Assembly: GCF_001421435.1 (NCBI RefSeq)
Contig: NZ_LMKA01000046.1
Location: 1-64,000 of the forward strand
Reading direction: 5' to 3'
From: Chryseobacterium sp. Leaf201
GTDB taxonomy: Bacteria; Bacteroidota; Bacteroidia; Flavobacteriales; Weeksellaceae
DNA: 64,000 nt
Shown here: positions 7,898 through 16,624 of the stretch, piece by piece
How the letters are laid out: every line of letters starts with the position of its first letter
Position numbering within the stretch: the stretch's first letter is position 1
Made by a program: the position numbers and the translations under genes
The notes under the pieces: generated by a model
The model's database searches: none
Told to the model about the DNA's origin: nothing
The model's input: only the letters and a program-made list of their open reading frames with translations

Positions 7898-8959
7898 TTA
7901 CTTTCCAGAACATTTTTCTTTATATAATTTCATACCTTCTGCCTGCTCCAATTCATTTAACTTTTTTAAAGCGACACAAGCAACATCTGTTTTGTTTTGA
8001 GAAAGTGAAGTAGAAACTACATTATACAATGCATCGGTATTAGTATTATCATATTCAAAAGCCTGATTGAAAAAGTGAACGGCATTATCAAATTTTTGAT
8101 TTTCAACCGCTTTATAACCTTTACTGAAATTTTCTAAAGAAGTAAATTTATTTTTTATCACAGGAATAAATAATTTGGTTTCTTTTAAAGGAATTCTGCC
8201 GGAAAAAGAAATACTTGCAGTACCTTCATCCTGTTTACTGTGGAAGCGATATGGAATAATTATTTTTTCAAATCGCTCAAATCCCATAAGATTCCAAGCT
8301 TTGAAGTTTTCCTGTAAAGTTGTTTTAAATACATCAATAGTGGCTTGATTGTTTTTACTTAGCTTTTTATTATCCGTTATTACCTCCACTTTCTGTGCTT
8401 TGGGGAAAATAAAAATCTGCCCATCCAAAGTAACATCGTGATTAAGACCTTTTTTCATAAGAATACTGGTAATGTCAGAAATAAGATCTTTTTTTAAAGC
8501 TGGAATAATATCCCGAGCAGTAATTACAATTGAATCACTCTTTTCGTTCTTCACAAAATCCTTCATAAGAATCGCCGTATTGACAAACCGCATTCTTTTT
8601 ATTTTGTCAGGAGAAGTTTTCATCTCCCAGTTTTCTACTACGACTAATGAATCTGCTGTAAGTTTTTCAATCTGATAAACTGTCTTACCAGACATTTTTA
8701 TAAAACTATTTTCAACTTTAATGTTGTTGCATTTATTTACTGCTAAAAACCACGAATCAATATTTTCACACAATTTATTTCCGTTAAATTTCCACACTAA
8801 AGGTCGATAAGATTCTTGCGACAGATCTCTGCTGCCATCCATCATTTTAGACTGTGTCCGTGTCCATGATGAGTTTGAAAGAGAATTCGTGTTATCTTGC
8901 GAGCTGACAGATAATGAAATAGAAAGAAATAAAATCAATAAAAATTTAAACATAAACAT
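7898..8959 (-). CDS. Hypothetical secreted protein with C-terminal TPR-like repeat
   Basis: A 353-residue protein that I do not recognise as a named family. It has a signal peptide (about 1-20, LLILFLSISLSVSS before QDN), a middle region with a beta-rich look (ISFSGRIPLKETKLFIP), and a C-terminal helical stretch containing SKGYKAVENQKFDNAVHFFNQAFEYDNTNTDALYNV, which resembles one or two TPR repeats. Met3 is an alternative start. The gene is clearly more AT-rich than its neighbours, and its 3' end abuts a truncated HxlR relic, so it may have arrived by insertion. A 15-base perfect inverted repeat lies just upstream. Function unknown. Confidence 0.75.
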   Translation of the reverse strand: MFMFKFLLILFLSISLSVSSQDNTNSLSNSSWTRTQSKMMDGSRDLSQESYRPLVWKFNGNKLCENIDSWFLAVNKCNNIKVENSFIKMSGKTVYQIEKLTADSLVVVENWEMKTSPDKIKRMRFVNTAILMKDFVKNEKSDSIVITARDIIPALKKDLISDITSILMKKGLNHDVTLDGQIFIFPKAQKVEVITDNKKLSKNNQATIDVFKTTLQENFKAWNLMGFERFEKIIIPYRFHSKQDEGTASISFSGRIPLKETKLFIPVIKNKFTSLENFSKGYKAVENQKFDNAVHFFNQAFEYDNTNTDALYNVVSTSLSQNKTDVACVALKKLNELEQAEGMKLYKEKCSGK

Positions 8960-8975
8960 GGAATTTTTTCAGCAC

Positions 8976-9022
8976 AAAACTACACAATATTGTGATTTGA
9001 AAATTAGATATTGTGTAGTTTT
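8976..9022. promoter_or_regulatory. Perfect 15-base inverted repeat upstream of the TPR-like gene
   Basis: AAAACTACACAATAT at 8976-8990 is matched exactly by its reverse complement at 9008-9022, with a 17-base loop. CACAATATTGTG at 8983-8994 inside the left arm is itself palindromic. It begins 17 bases before the start codon at 8959, so it could be an operator, a 5'UTR hairpin, or an element end. Confidence 0.6.
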
Positions 9023-9049
9023 TAGATTTTATCTAACACACTTTTACCC

Positions 9050-9077
9050 AAATAAAAAGCGGGCTAAAGCCCGCTTC
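9050..9077 (-). terminator. Rho-independent terminator of the dihydroorotase gene
   Basis: AAGCGGGC, a TAAA loop and GCCCGCTT form a GC-rich stem at about 9057-9076. On the minus strand the stem is followed by a T-rich run (TTTTTATTT). It lies just past the dihydroorotase stop codon. Confidence 0.9.
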
Positions 9078-9086
9078 TATGGACAT

Positions 9087-10424
9087 TTATTCTTCAGTTT
9101 TAAAAAGCAGCCGCTCTCCAAATTTTTGCTCACTGATCTTCCCGTTATCATATACCAGTTTACCATTGACAAAAGTATGGGTAACTTTAGAATGGAATTC
9201 TGTGCCTTCCAGCGGGCTCCAGCCACATTTGTACAGGATATTTTCCTTATCCACCGTCCAGTTTGTATTAAGGTCCGCCAAAACAAGATCTGCCTTGTAC
9301 CCTTCTCTTACAAAACCTCTTTTTTCCACTCTGAAAAGAATGGCCGGATTATGGCACATTTTTTCAACGATTTTCTCTAAAGAAATTTTTCCGTTTTTGT
9401 AGTTTTCAAGCATTACTACGAGGGAATGCTGAACCAGCGGCGCACCAGAAGGGCACTTGGTATATACATTCTGCTTCTCTTCCCAGGTATGAGGTGCATG
9501 ATCTGTTGCAATCACATCAATTCTATCGTCCAGCAGCGCTTCCCAGAGCCCGTCCTTGTCTTTCTGTGTTTTCACAGCCGGATTCCATTTGATCAGTCCG
9601 CCTTTCGTTTCATAGTCTTCATTGGTAAAAGTAAGGTGGTGAACACAGACTTCTGCAGTGATCTTTTTATCTTTTAAAGGAATATCATTTCTGAAAAGTT
9701 CCATTTCTTTTGCTGTGGACAAATGGAAAACATGAAGCCGGGCCCCGGTTTTTTCCGCCAGCTCAACCGCTTTTGAGGAAGATTTGTAACAGGCCTCTTC
9801 GCTCCTGATCAGATGGTGGAATTTTACAGGAATGTCTTCACCGTATTCATCCATGTATTTCTGGGTATTGGCTTTAATGGTCGCCTCATCTTCACAGTGA
9901 ACCGCAATCAGCATTTTGGTATTGCTGAAAATATTTTCAAGGGTTTCAGGATTGTCTACCAGCATATTTCCCGTGGAAGAACCCAGGAACAGCTTAATTC
10001 CGGGAACATTCTTCGGATTTGTTTTCAGCACCTCTTCCAGGTTATCATTCGTTCCGCCCATCATAAAACCGTAATTGGCATACGCTTTTTGGGAAGCTAT
10101 TTCGTATTTATCTGCCAACAACTCCTGGGTTACCGCATTCGGAACGGTGTTCGGCTGATCAATAAAACTGGTAATACCGCCCGCAACGGCAGCCCGGGAT
10201 TCTGTTTCAATATCGCCTTTATGCGTCAGGCCCGGCTCGCGGAAATGTACCTGGTCATCAATCACTCCCGGCAAAAGATATTTTCCTGAACCGTCAATTA
10301 CCTGATCTGCTTCCTCCGGAATAGAAGCTTCTATTTTAGAAATCAAATCATTTTCAATGAGCACATCACCTTCAGAGATTTGTCCTTCGTTAACGATTTT
10401 TACGTTCTTGATTAAGATTTTCAT
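9087..10424 (-). CDS. pyrC: Dihydroorotase (amidohydrolase family)
   Basis: A 445-residue cytoplasmic enzyme that cyclises carbamoyl-aspartate to dihydroorotate in pyrimidine synthesis. Family marks: LPGVIDDQVHFREPGLTHKGDIETESRAAVAGG at the N-terminus, GIKLFLGSSTGNMLVDN with the bridging Lys, AVHCEDE, HVFHLSTAKEME, and ATDHAPHTWEEK with the catalytic Asp. The first metal-binding motif reads D-Q-V-H where many dihydroorotases have H-x-H, so one zinc ligand is Gln; the codon is a clear CAG. The remaining ligands are intact. The gene has its own terminator at 9050-9077. A hydantoinase-like or inactive homologue is possible but less likely. Confidence 0.85.
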   Translation of the reverse strand: MKILIKNVKIVNEGQISEGDVLIENDLISKIEASIPEEADQVIDGSGKYLLPGVIDDQVHFREPGLTHKGDIETESRAAVAGGITSFIDQPNTVPNAVTQELLADKYEIASQKAYANYGFMMGGTNDNLEEVLKTNPKNVPGIKLFLGSSTGNMLVDNPETLENIFSNTKMLIAVHCEDEATIKANTQKYMDEYGEDIPVKFHHLIRSEEACYKSSSKAVELAEKTGARLHVFHLSTAKEMELFRNDIPLKDKKITAEVCVHHLTFTNEDYETKGGLIKWNPAVKTQKDKDGLWEALLDDRIDVIATDHAPHTWEEKQNVYTKCPSGAPLVQHSLVVMLENYKNGKISLEKIVEKMCHNPAILFRVEKRGFVREGYKADLVLADLNTNWTVDKENILYKCGWSPLEGTEFHSKVTHTFVNGKLVYDNGKISEQKFGERLLFKTEE

Positions 10425-10432
10425 TTACTTTC

Positions 10433-10514
10433 TTAGAAATTAGAGGTTAGATATCAGAAGTCAGGTTTAAGTTATAAATTATAATTAAGTTTTATAGAAA
10501 TCACTAATTTCTAA
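10433..10514. repeat. Intergenic inverted repeat
   Basis: TTAGAAATTAG at 10433-10443 is matched by CTAATTTCTAA at 10504-10514. The element lies just before the dihydroorotase start in the divergent spacer to the flippase gene. The flanks (GAGGTTAGA, AACTTCTA) pair imperfectly. It looks like a dispersed intergenic palindrome. Confidence 0.4.
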
Positions 10515-10602
10515 CTTCTACTATCCGGCTTCCAATAAAAGCAAAATTAAGGTTTATGAATGAATTTTAATAACGGTGATCAAAAATCAATTTCTAAATA
10601 TT

Positions 10603-10610
10603 TACATTTG
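10603..10610 (+). promoter_or_regulatory. -7 promoter box of the flippase gene
   Basis: TACATTTG matches TAnnTTTG exactly and is followed by C, as in the extended consensus. It lies 61 bases before the ATG at 10672. No clear -33 element is seen. Confidence 0.45.
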
Positions 10611-10671
10611 CAGAAAATTTCACCTTTTGAAATCAGAGATTCCATCTGACCGATAAAAATAAAATTAACAG

Positions 10672-12090
10672 ATGAAAAAACTTCTGAACGAGACTATTAT
10701 ATATGGAATTGGGGCAATTATGCCGAGGGTTATTTTATTTATATTAAACCCGCTGTATATTGATCAGATTGAAAAGAAAGATTTTGCCATATTTTCAAAT
10801 CTCTATGCATTGATTTCTTTTGTCAATATCCTTTTGTCTTTTGGATTTGAAACTGCTTTTTTCCGTTTTTCATCCGATAAAGAAAATCAGAATAAAACAT
10901 TCAATACCTCATTTTGGTTTTTGTCAGGATTGTCTGCACTTTTCCTTTTAGGCTGTCTTATTTTTGCCCAGCCGATTGCAGACACTTTAAAATATTCTTC
11001 AAATCCGGAATATATCCGCTGGTTTGCATGGATTGCATTTTTTGATACTCTTTGTGTTATTCCTTTTGCCTGGCTCCGTTATAACAACAAACCGATAAAG
11101 TATTCAGTGATAAGGGTGTTACAATCACTTTTTCAGACTGTTTTAACACTTGCCTTATTTTTATACATCCCCTTAAGCATATCTCACGATTTTGGCTTAA
11201 AAGAAAAAGTTTCTTTTCCTTTTTACAGTAATCTGGCAGCAAGCTTTTTAGGTTTTGTATTACTACTTCCTATCGTTTTTAAAACCAGACTTGAATTTTC
11301 GGCTGATCTTTTCAGCAAGATGATAAAATATTCATGGCCGATAATGATTGCCGGCCTTGCTTTTATGTTTAACGAAAATTTTGATAAGGCCATTCAGATA
11401 TGGTTCATTCCTGAAGAAGATGCCGGAGCTTATGGCGGATGTTATAAATTAGCTGTTTTAATGACCTTATTTGTAACCGCTTACAGAATGGGAATTGAGC
11501 CATTCTTTTTCAAACAGATGAATAATGAAGATGCAAAGAATACATATGCTAAAGTAACAGAATACTTTACATTTTTCGCATCAACCGTAGCCATGGGAAT
11601 TATTGCCAACATTTCATGGCTTAAACAGCTTTTAATCCCGAACAGTTCGTATTGGACAGCAATCGACATTATCCCTATTATCATAATTGCCAATCTTTGC
11701 TTTGGGATTTACTATAATTTCTCAACATGGTACAAAGTGACGGACAGGACTAAAATCGGAACAATCATTTCCTGGCTGGGAGCCGGAATAACTATTATTT
11801 TAAATTTGGTATTCTTATCAAAATTTGGCTTCATGGTATCTGCATGGGTTACTTTTATAGCCTATTTTGTAATGATGGTCACCTCTTACTTATTGGGCCA
11901 AAAGTATTATCCTATCCCTTACCGTATCAAGAAAATGACGCTGTTTCTAGGAATGCTGATGATTTTCAGTTACGCCATTGTACAGTTTTTTGATTATAAC
12001 TTCTGGGTCGGAAACTTACTGTTCCTGATCTACACTGCGGTCCTGATCTATTCTGAAAAAGATATGCTGCTATCAAAAATCAGGAGATAA
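10672..12090 (+). CDS. Polysaccharide biosynthesis protein / lipid-linked sugar flippase (MOP superfamily)
   Basis: A 472-residue integral membrane protein with about 12-14 hydrophobic segments spread along its length, typical of Wzx/RfbX-type flippases that move lipid-linked oligosaccharides across the inner membrane. The start MKKLLNETIIYGIGAIMPRVILFILNPLYIDQI is the usual opening of this family in Bacteroidota (LxxxxxYGxxxxxxRxxxFxLxPLYT). The sugar nucleotidyltransferase gene follows 135 bases downstream on the same strand, fitting a role in surface glycan assembly. The actual cargo is unknown. Confidence 0.88.
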   Translation: MKKLLNETIIYGIGAIMPRVILFILNPLYIDQIEKKDFAIFSNLYALISFVNILLSFGFETAFFRFSSDKENQNKTFNTSFWFLSGLSALFLLGCLIFAQPIADTLKYSSNPEYIRWFAWIAFFDTLCVIPFAWLRYNNKPIKYSVIRVLQSLFQTVLTLALFLYIPLSISHDFGLKEKVSFPFYSNLAASFLGFVLLLPIVFKTRLEFSADLFSKMIKYSWPIMIAGLAFMFNENFDKAIQIWFIPEEDAGAYGGCYKLAVLMTLFVTAYRMGIEPFFFKQMNNEDAKNTYAKVTEYFTFFASTVAMGIIANISWLKQLLIPNSSYWTAIDIIPIIIIANLCFGIYYNFSTWYKVTDRTKIGTIISWLGAGITIILNLVFLSKFGFMVSAWVTFIAYFVMMVTSYLLGQKYYPIPYRIKKMTLFLGMLMIFSYAIVQFFDYNFWVGNLLFLIYTAVLIYSEKDMLLSKIRR

Positions 12091-12225
12091 TTCTCGTGCC
12101 TGCAAATAACTTATATTCAAATACTTATTTCTAAAGAAACATAATCAGTACCATAGCAAATGGTTTTATTGTTATCTTTATCAAAAATTAAAACTCAACA
12201 AACAAAAAAACATACTGTATAATTT

Positions 12226-13242
12226 ATGAAAATTATTGTTCCTATGGCCGGACGTGGTTCCAGATTGCGTCCGCATACACTCACTGTTCCGAAACCTCTT
12301 ATCCCGATTGCAGGAAAACCGATTGTACAACGATTGGTAGAAGATATTGCTAAAGTTGCAGGAGAAAATATTGAAGAAGTAGCTTTTATCATCGGGGATT
12401 TTGGTCCGGAGATTGAGAAATCCCTCATTCAGATCGCTGAAAAATTAGGAGCAAAAGCAAGTATTTATTATCAGAACGATCCTCTGGGAACAGCCCACGC
12501 CATTAAATGTGCCGAACAGTCGATGAGCGGTGATGTGGTTATTGCCTTTGCCGATACGCTTTTCCGTGCAGATTTTGTCCTGGATAAAAATTCAGATGGT
12601 GTAATCTGGGTGAAAAGTGTTGAAGATCCTTCCGCTTTCGGAGTGGTAAAACTTGACAACTATGGTTTTATAACGGATTTTGTTGAAAAGCCCCAGACTT
12701 TCGTTTCCGATCTTGCCATTATCGGTATTTATTATTTCAACAGTGCTGAAAAGCTGATGGACGAGATCAATTATATCATGGACAATGATATTAAAAACGG
12801 CGGCGAATACCAATTGACTACCGCGTTGGAAAACCTCAGGGCTAAAGGCGCGAAGTTTTCGCTGGGCAAGGTAAATGACTGGATGGACTGCGGGAATAAA
12901 AATGCAACCGTGGAAACCAACAGCAAGATCCTTGAATATGAGCGGGAAGAGATGTCTACATATCCTGTTTCAGCCCATATTGAAAATTCCCTGATTATTC
13001 AGCCTTGTTTTATCGGTGAAAATGTACAGATTTCCAATTCAAAGGTCGGCCCGGGTGTTTCTTTAGGGAACAATACCATTATTGTCAACTCAAATATTGA
13101 AAATTCCCTGATCCAGGAAAATACAAGAATTAACCACGGAAACCTTTCCAATTCAATGATCGGTAATTCCGCGCAGTATTTCGGGGTAGCCAGAGAAATT
13201 TCTTTGGGAGATTATTCGGTTCTGGATTTCTTATCTAAATAA
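12226..13242 (+). CDS. Sugar-1-phosphate nucleotidyltransferase
   Basis: A 338-residue enzyme that activates a sugar-1-phosphate to an NDP-sugar. The catalytic loop GRGSRLRPHTLTVPKPLIPIAGKP at about 9-32 is the signature of the glucose-1-phosphate thymidylyl/uridylyltransferase family, with the substrate site NDPLGTAHAI and the metal Asp in IAFADTLF. After about residue 245 the chain reads as a left-handed beta-helix (IGENVQISNSKVGPGVSLGNNTIIVNSNIENSLI), which in relatives is used for trimerisation or an attached acyltransferase. Preceded by a flippase gene; donor sugar and base specificity cannot be set from sequence. Confidence 0.9.
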   Translation: MKIIVPMAGRGSRLRPHTLTVPKPLIPIAGKPIVQRLVEDIAKVAGENIEEVAFIIGDFGPEIEKSLIQIAEKLGAKASIYYQNDPLGTAHAIKCAEQSMSGDVVIAFADTLFRADFVLDKNSDGVIWVKSVEDPSAFGVVKLDNYGFITDFVEKPQTFVSDLAIIGIYYFNSAEKLMDEINYIMDNDIKNGGEYQLTTALENLRAKGAKFSLGKVNDWMDCGNKNATVETNSKILEYEREEMSTYPVSAHIENSLIIQPCFIGENVQISNSKVGPGVSLGNNTIIVNSNIENSLIQENTRINHGNLSNSMIGNSAQYFGVAREISLGDYSVLDFLSK

Positions 13243-13285
13243 TCTGACAGGGTAAGGAAAATTCAATTCAATAAAGCAAATACAG

Positions 13286-13309
13286 ACCACACAAAACATT
13301 TTGTGTGGT
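13286..13309 (+). terminator. Stem-loop after the nucleotidyltransferase gene
   Basis: ACCACACAAAA at 13286-13296 is perfectly complementary to TTTTGTGTGGT at 13299-13309 across a CA centre. It lies 44 bases past the nucleotidyltransferase stop and before the DUF4292 gene. The trailing T-run is short, so efficiency is uncertain. Confidence 0.65.
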
Positions 13310-13351
13310 TTGGCGTTAATATTGCAACATCTTAATTTGAAAGGTAAATAA

Positions 13352-14200
13352 ATGAGAAACTGGATTATAGCGCTGTTATTAATTTTTTTGGTAACTTCTT
13401 GTAAAACGAGAAATGCTGCCCGAAAAAAGGACAGGCGTGTGAAAACGGACAGTACTTTCGTTCTTGAGGATAACAGGCTGCCAAAAGACAGCAATCAGCC
13501 GGTAAGTGATAAATTCGCATTTTTTGAGCATGTACTTATACAGCCAGATTTCGAGCAGATAAAAATCAGCAGTAAAGTCAATGTGGAAACAGGAAGCTTT
13601 ATCCCGACCTTAGATGCGACTATTTATATTGAAAAGGATACAAAGGTGTGGATGACGCTTCAGGCATTTGTGATTACAGTTGCCCGGGGAATTGCAACAC
13701 CTGAAGGCATTAAGGGGCAGGACAAAACCAGTAAAACCTATATTGATTCTGATTTTGATTATCTTAACAATCTGCTGAATGTAAATTTCATTGATTATAA
13801 ATCGCTTGAAAAAATCCTGATGGGCAGAACTTTTGTAAAAATCAACGATTCACAGTTTATACTGACTAGAAATGCACAGGGATTTAAGATGGCATCCCGC
13901 GTCAATCAGAAAATTGTAACGGATGAAAAAACAAGAGAATACAAAATAACTCTTCAGTACGATAAAAATTATGATCTGCTGGCGGTTAATCTAAAAGATG
14001 TATTAACTCCTGATGAACTCGAAGTATCATACAGCAACTGGGAAGAAATTAAAGGGATTCGTCTTCCTAAGAGTGTTAAAATAATTATAAAAGGATCAAA
14101 AAGCAGCCAGATTTTACTGGAAAATACGAAATTTGATTTTTCTAGGATGGATACGCCCTATTCTGTACCATCCAGTTATAAGAAAATCGAGATTCAATGA
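13352..14200 (+). CDS. DUF4292 family lipoprotein
   Basis: A 282-residue predicted lipoprotein with a lipobox ending at Cys17 (LLLIFLVTSC) and a basic stretch after it (KTRNAARKKDRR). The body resembles DUF4292, a Bacteroidota LolA/LolB-like fold found with envelope genes; YSNWEEIKGIRLPKSVKIIIKG is the typical C-terminal strand pair. Its TGA stop overlaps the ATG of the EnvC-like gene by four bases, so the two are translationally coupled. A role in lipoprotein or outer-membrane lipid handling is inference from fold and neighbours. Confidence 0.85.
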   Translation: MRNWIIALLLIFLVTSCKTRNAARKKDRRVKTDSTFVLEDNRLPKDSNQPVSDKFAFFEHVLIQPDFEQIKISSKVNVETGSFIPTLDATIYIEKDTKVWMTLQAFVITVARGIATPEGIKGQDKTSKTYIDSDFDYLNNLLNVNFIDYKSLEKILMGRTFVKINDSQFILTRNAQGFKMASRVNQKIVTDEKTREYKITLQYDKNYDLLAVNLKDVLTPDELEVSYSNWEEIKGIRLPKSVKIIIKGSKSSQILLENTKFDFSRMDTPYSVPSSYKKIEIQ

Positions 14201-15762
14201 TTAAAAAATTTAGCTTTTTAATAGGTATCCTGTTCTTTTCCCTGCATTACGGGCAAAACATTAAAAAAGAACAGCTGCAAAAACAAAATGCCGAACTAAA
14301 AAAACAAATTGCACAGATAAATACAGATTTAGCAAAAACCAGAAATGAATCTAAACTTTCGGTGGCCTATCTTGATAATGTCAACAAAAAACTGGCATTA
14401 AGAGAAAAAGTGTACACGAATACCCAAAAGGAAAAAAGATTCATTGAAGACGAGATTTATCTTCGTCAGCTTGAAATCAACCATCAGAATAAAGAGCTTA
14501 AAATCCTCAGGGAAAATTATGCAAAGGTTCTGGTAAACGCTTACAAAAATAAAGGCGTACAGAATAAGGTAACCTTTATTCTTTCTGCCAAAAATATGGG
14601 AGAAGCAATCCGCAGGGTTCAGTATCTGAAACAATATTCTGACTATCAGGATAAGAAAGCAGCCGAGATCTCCAATGTTGCCGCAAAAATAAAGCAGAGT
14701 ATTGCTGCTAAACAGAATTCCGCAAAGGCAAAAGCCAATCTGTTGGTTAATCAGCAGAAAGACCTCACCACTATTAATGCTGAAAGAGCCCAGAAAGAAC
14801 AGCTGGTAGCCGATTTCAGAAAGAACGAATCCAAATTAAGTTCTGAACTCAGACAGAAACAGGTACAGTCTAAAACACTGGAAGGCCAGATCAGAAGCAT
14901 CATTGCAGAAGAAATCAGAATAGCAAAAGCGGAAGAAGAAGCCAGGAAAAAAGCTGAAGCAGAAAAAATCCGTCTTGCAAAAATAGCTGCGGAACGGGAA
15001 AAAGCGAAAATAGAAGCTGAAAATAAAATCAGGGCTGAAGCGCTGGAACGGGAAAGGCTTGCTGCAGAAGCGGCTGCTAAAAAGGCGTCGGAATTAGTTG
15101 CGAAGAGAGCGGAAGAAGAACGGAAACGTAATGAAGATGCTGCCAAAGCCGAAGCAACAACAAGAGACGAAGCAAGAAAGGTTGCTGCAAAAAAAGCATC
15201 TGATGAAGCTACTGCAAAAGCCAAAGAGGCCACTGAGAAATTAGTGCAGGCAAGAGCTGCCGAAGCGGCACTCGTCCGGAAAAAAGAGGATGATAAGAAA
15301 GCTGCTGAAACAAAAGCCATGACCAGCTACGGTGTTACAACCGTTGCAGGAAGCAATTTCGCTGACAGCAAAGGACGCCTGGGATATCCTGCAGACAGAG
15401 CCGGACAGATCACGCACCGTTTCGGGAGACGACCTCACCCTGTATTCAAAAATATTGAGGAGGAAAATAACGGTATTAAAATTTCGGTACCTTCCGGGAC
15501 CAGAGCCAAGTCTGTATACCCGGGAACTGTTTCATCTGTATTGGCAAACAGTGACGGTACAAAGACGGTTATTTTAAAACACGGAAATTATTTTACCATC
15601 TATTCCAACCTTGGAAGTGTAACTGTGTCCAAAGGACAACAGGTATCAGCAGGGACTCCGGTAGGGGTAATCGGACAGGATTTTGACGGTACTTATACCC
15701 TTGATTTCCAGGTATGGAACGGAAGTACACCGGTAGATCCATTAGGTTGGGTTTCCTATTGA
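14197..15762 (+). CDS. EnvC-like murein hydrolase activator (coiled coil plus degenerate LytM)
   Basis: A 521-residue periplasmic protein: signal peptide about 1-19 (ending HYGQ), a long coiled coil from about 21 to 380 with a very Ala/Glu/Lys-rich second half, and a LytM/M23 domain at about 400-521 (HRFGRRPHPVFKNIEEENNGIKI ... PVDPLGWVSY). Active M23 enzymes have H-x3-D in the first motif and H-x-H in the last; here these read NNGIKI, YSNLG and LDFQVW, so the zinc ligands are gone. That is the state of EnvC/NlpD, which activate cell-division amidases rather than cut peptidoglycan. It overlaps the DUF4292 gene and is followed 30 bases later by tatA. Confidence 0.9.
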   Translation: MIKKFSFLIGILFFSLHYGQNIKKEQLQKQNAELKKQIAQINTDLAKTRNESKLSVAYLDNVNKKLALREKVYTNTQKEKRFIEDEIYLRQLEINHQNKELKILRENYAKVLVNAYKNKGVQNKVTFILSAKNMGEAIRRVQYLKQYSDYQDKKAAEISNVAAKIKQSIAAKQNSAKAKANLLVNQQKDLTTINAERAQKEQLVADFRKNESKLSSELRQKQVQSKTLEGQIRSIIAEEIRIAKAEEEARKKAEAEKIRLAKIAAEREKAKIEAENKIRAEALERERLAAEAAAKKASELVAKRAEEERKRNEDAAKAEATTRDEARKVAAKKASDEATAKAKEATEKLVQARAAEAALVRKKEDDKKAAETKAMTSYGVTTVAGSNFADSKGRLGYPADRAGQITHRFGRRPHPVFKNIEEENNGIKISVPSGTRAKSVYPGTVSSVLANSDGTKTVILKHGNYFTIYSNLGSVTVSKGQQVSAGTPVGVIGQDFDGTYTLDFQVWNGSTPVDPLGWVSY

Positions 15763-15779
15763 TAAAAAGATTAACTTTG
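15747..15779 (+). promoter_or_regulatory. Putative tatA promoter inside the end of the EnvC-like gene
   Basis: TTG at 15747-15749 and TAACTTTG at 15772-15779 match the Bacteroidota -33 and -7 (TAnnTTTG) boxes with a 22-base spacer. The -7 box is 14 bases before the tatA ATG, so the leader would be very short. The gene could be read from here as well as from the upstream genes. Confidence 0.5.
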
Positions 15780-15792
15780 TAAAAAAAATAAG

Positions 15793-15999
15793 ATGAATAC
15801 GTTAACAATACTTTCCTTGTCATGGCAGCACATCCTGATTGTAGCTGTAATCCTTTTACTGCTTTTCGGAGGTAAAAAAATTCCTGAACTGATGAGAGGT
15901 GTAGGCTCCGGTATCAAAGAATTTAAGGATGCCGTGAAAGAAGAAGACAAACCGGGCACAGAGAACAAACCAACCAATAATACGCCTTCAGGTAACTAA
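15793..15999 (+). CDS. tatA: Twin-arginine translocase subunit TatA/TatE
   Basis: A 68-residue pore-forming subunit of the Tat pathway, which exports folded proteins. The N-terminal membrane helix is at about 11-26 (WQHILIVAVILLLLF), followed by the hinge FGGKKIPEL and the amphipathic helix LMRGVGSGIKEFKDAVKEE, then a charged tail. Length and motif order are standard for TatA. It sits directly after the EnvC-like gene. In Escherichia coli the EnvC partner amidase AmiA and also AmiC are Tat substrates, so the pairing makes functional sense, although no amidase is in the window. Confidence 0.93.
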   Translation: MNTLTILSLSWQHILIVAVILLLLFGGKKIPELMRGVGSGIKEFKDAVKEEDKPGTENKPTNNTPSGN

Positions 16000-16012
16000 A
16001 TTCTCTATACCA

Positions 16013-16624
16013 ATGAACTTTACAGAAACTGCATGGAAGGTTTTCAATCAAAGTATTGAAGACTACCATGTGCATGATGACGTTAATACGCTAATTAATA
16101 ACACGTTCGAAAAAGATACTTTGGAACGGATTTTGTATGCAAAGAACTGGATTGATACCGTTCAATGGCATTTGGAAGATATAATTAGAGATGAAAATAT
16201 TGATCCGGCTGAAGCTCTTCAATTAAAAAGAGCCATAGATGCTTCCAATCAGAAAAGAACTGATCTGGTAGAATTTATAGACAGCTGGTTTCTTGATAAA
16301 TACAAAAATATAACTCCTAAACCTGAAGCAAAAATCAACACCGAGACTATCGCATGGGCGGTAGACAGATTGTCAATTCTTGCACTCAAAGTTTATCATA
16401 TGTCATTAGAGGCCAACAGAGATTCGGCTTCAGAAGAACACAGAGCCAATTGTAAGGCAAAGCTGGATGTACTTCTGGATCAGCATGAGGATCTTTCAAC
16501 TTCTATTAATCAGTTGCTTTCTGATATTGAGAACGGTGATGTTAAGATAAAGGTGTACAAACAGATGAAAATGTACAACGATGAAAGTCTTAACCCAATC
16601 CTCTATCAAAAGGGGCAAAAATGA
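16013..16624 (+). CDS. DUF4254 domain-containing protein
   Basis: A 203-residue, probably cytoplasmic, largely helical protein of the DUF4254 family, recognised from its start (TAWKVFNQSIEDYHVHDDVNTLINN) and the block LERILYAKNWIDTVQWHLEDIIRDENIDPAEALQLKRAIDASNQKRTDLVEFID. No signal peptide or membrane segment is seen. It starts 13 bases after tatA and its stop overlaps the next ATG by four bases, so it belongs to the same transcription unit. In Bacteroidota this family is often close to glycosyltransferase genes; its function is not established. Confidence 0.85.
   Translation: MNFTETAWKVFNQSIEDYHVHDDVNTLINNTFEKDTLERILYAKNWIDTVQWHLEDIIRDENIDPAEALQLKRAIDASNQKRTDLVEFIDSWFLDKYKNITPKPEAKINTETIAWAVDRLSILALKVYHMSLEANRDSASEEHRANCKAKLDVLLDQHEDLSTSINQLLSDIENGDVKIKVYKQMKMYNDESLNPILYQKGQK

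Noticed and set aside
14751..15320. Long minus-strand ORF (189 codons) opposite the EnvC-like gene.
   Set aside because: It is the antisense shadow of the Ala/Glu/Lys-rich coiled coil, with an Ala/Ser-rich low-complexity translation and no domain.
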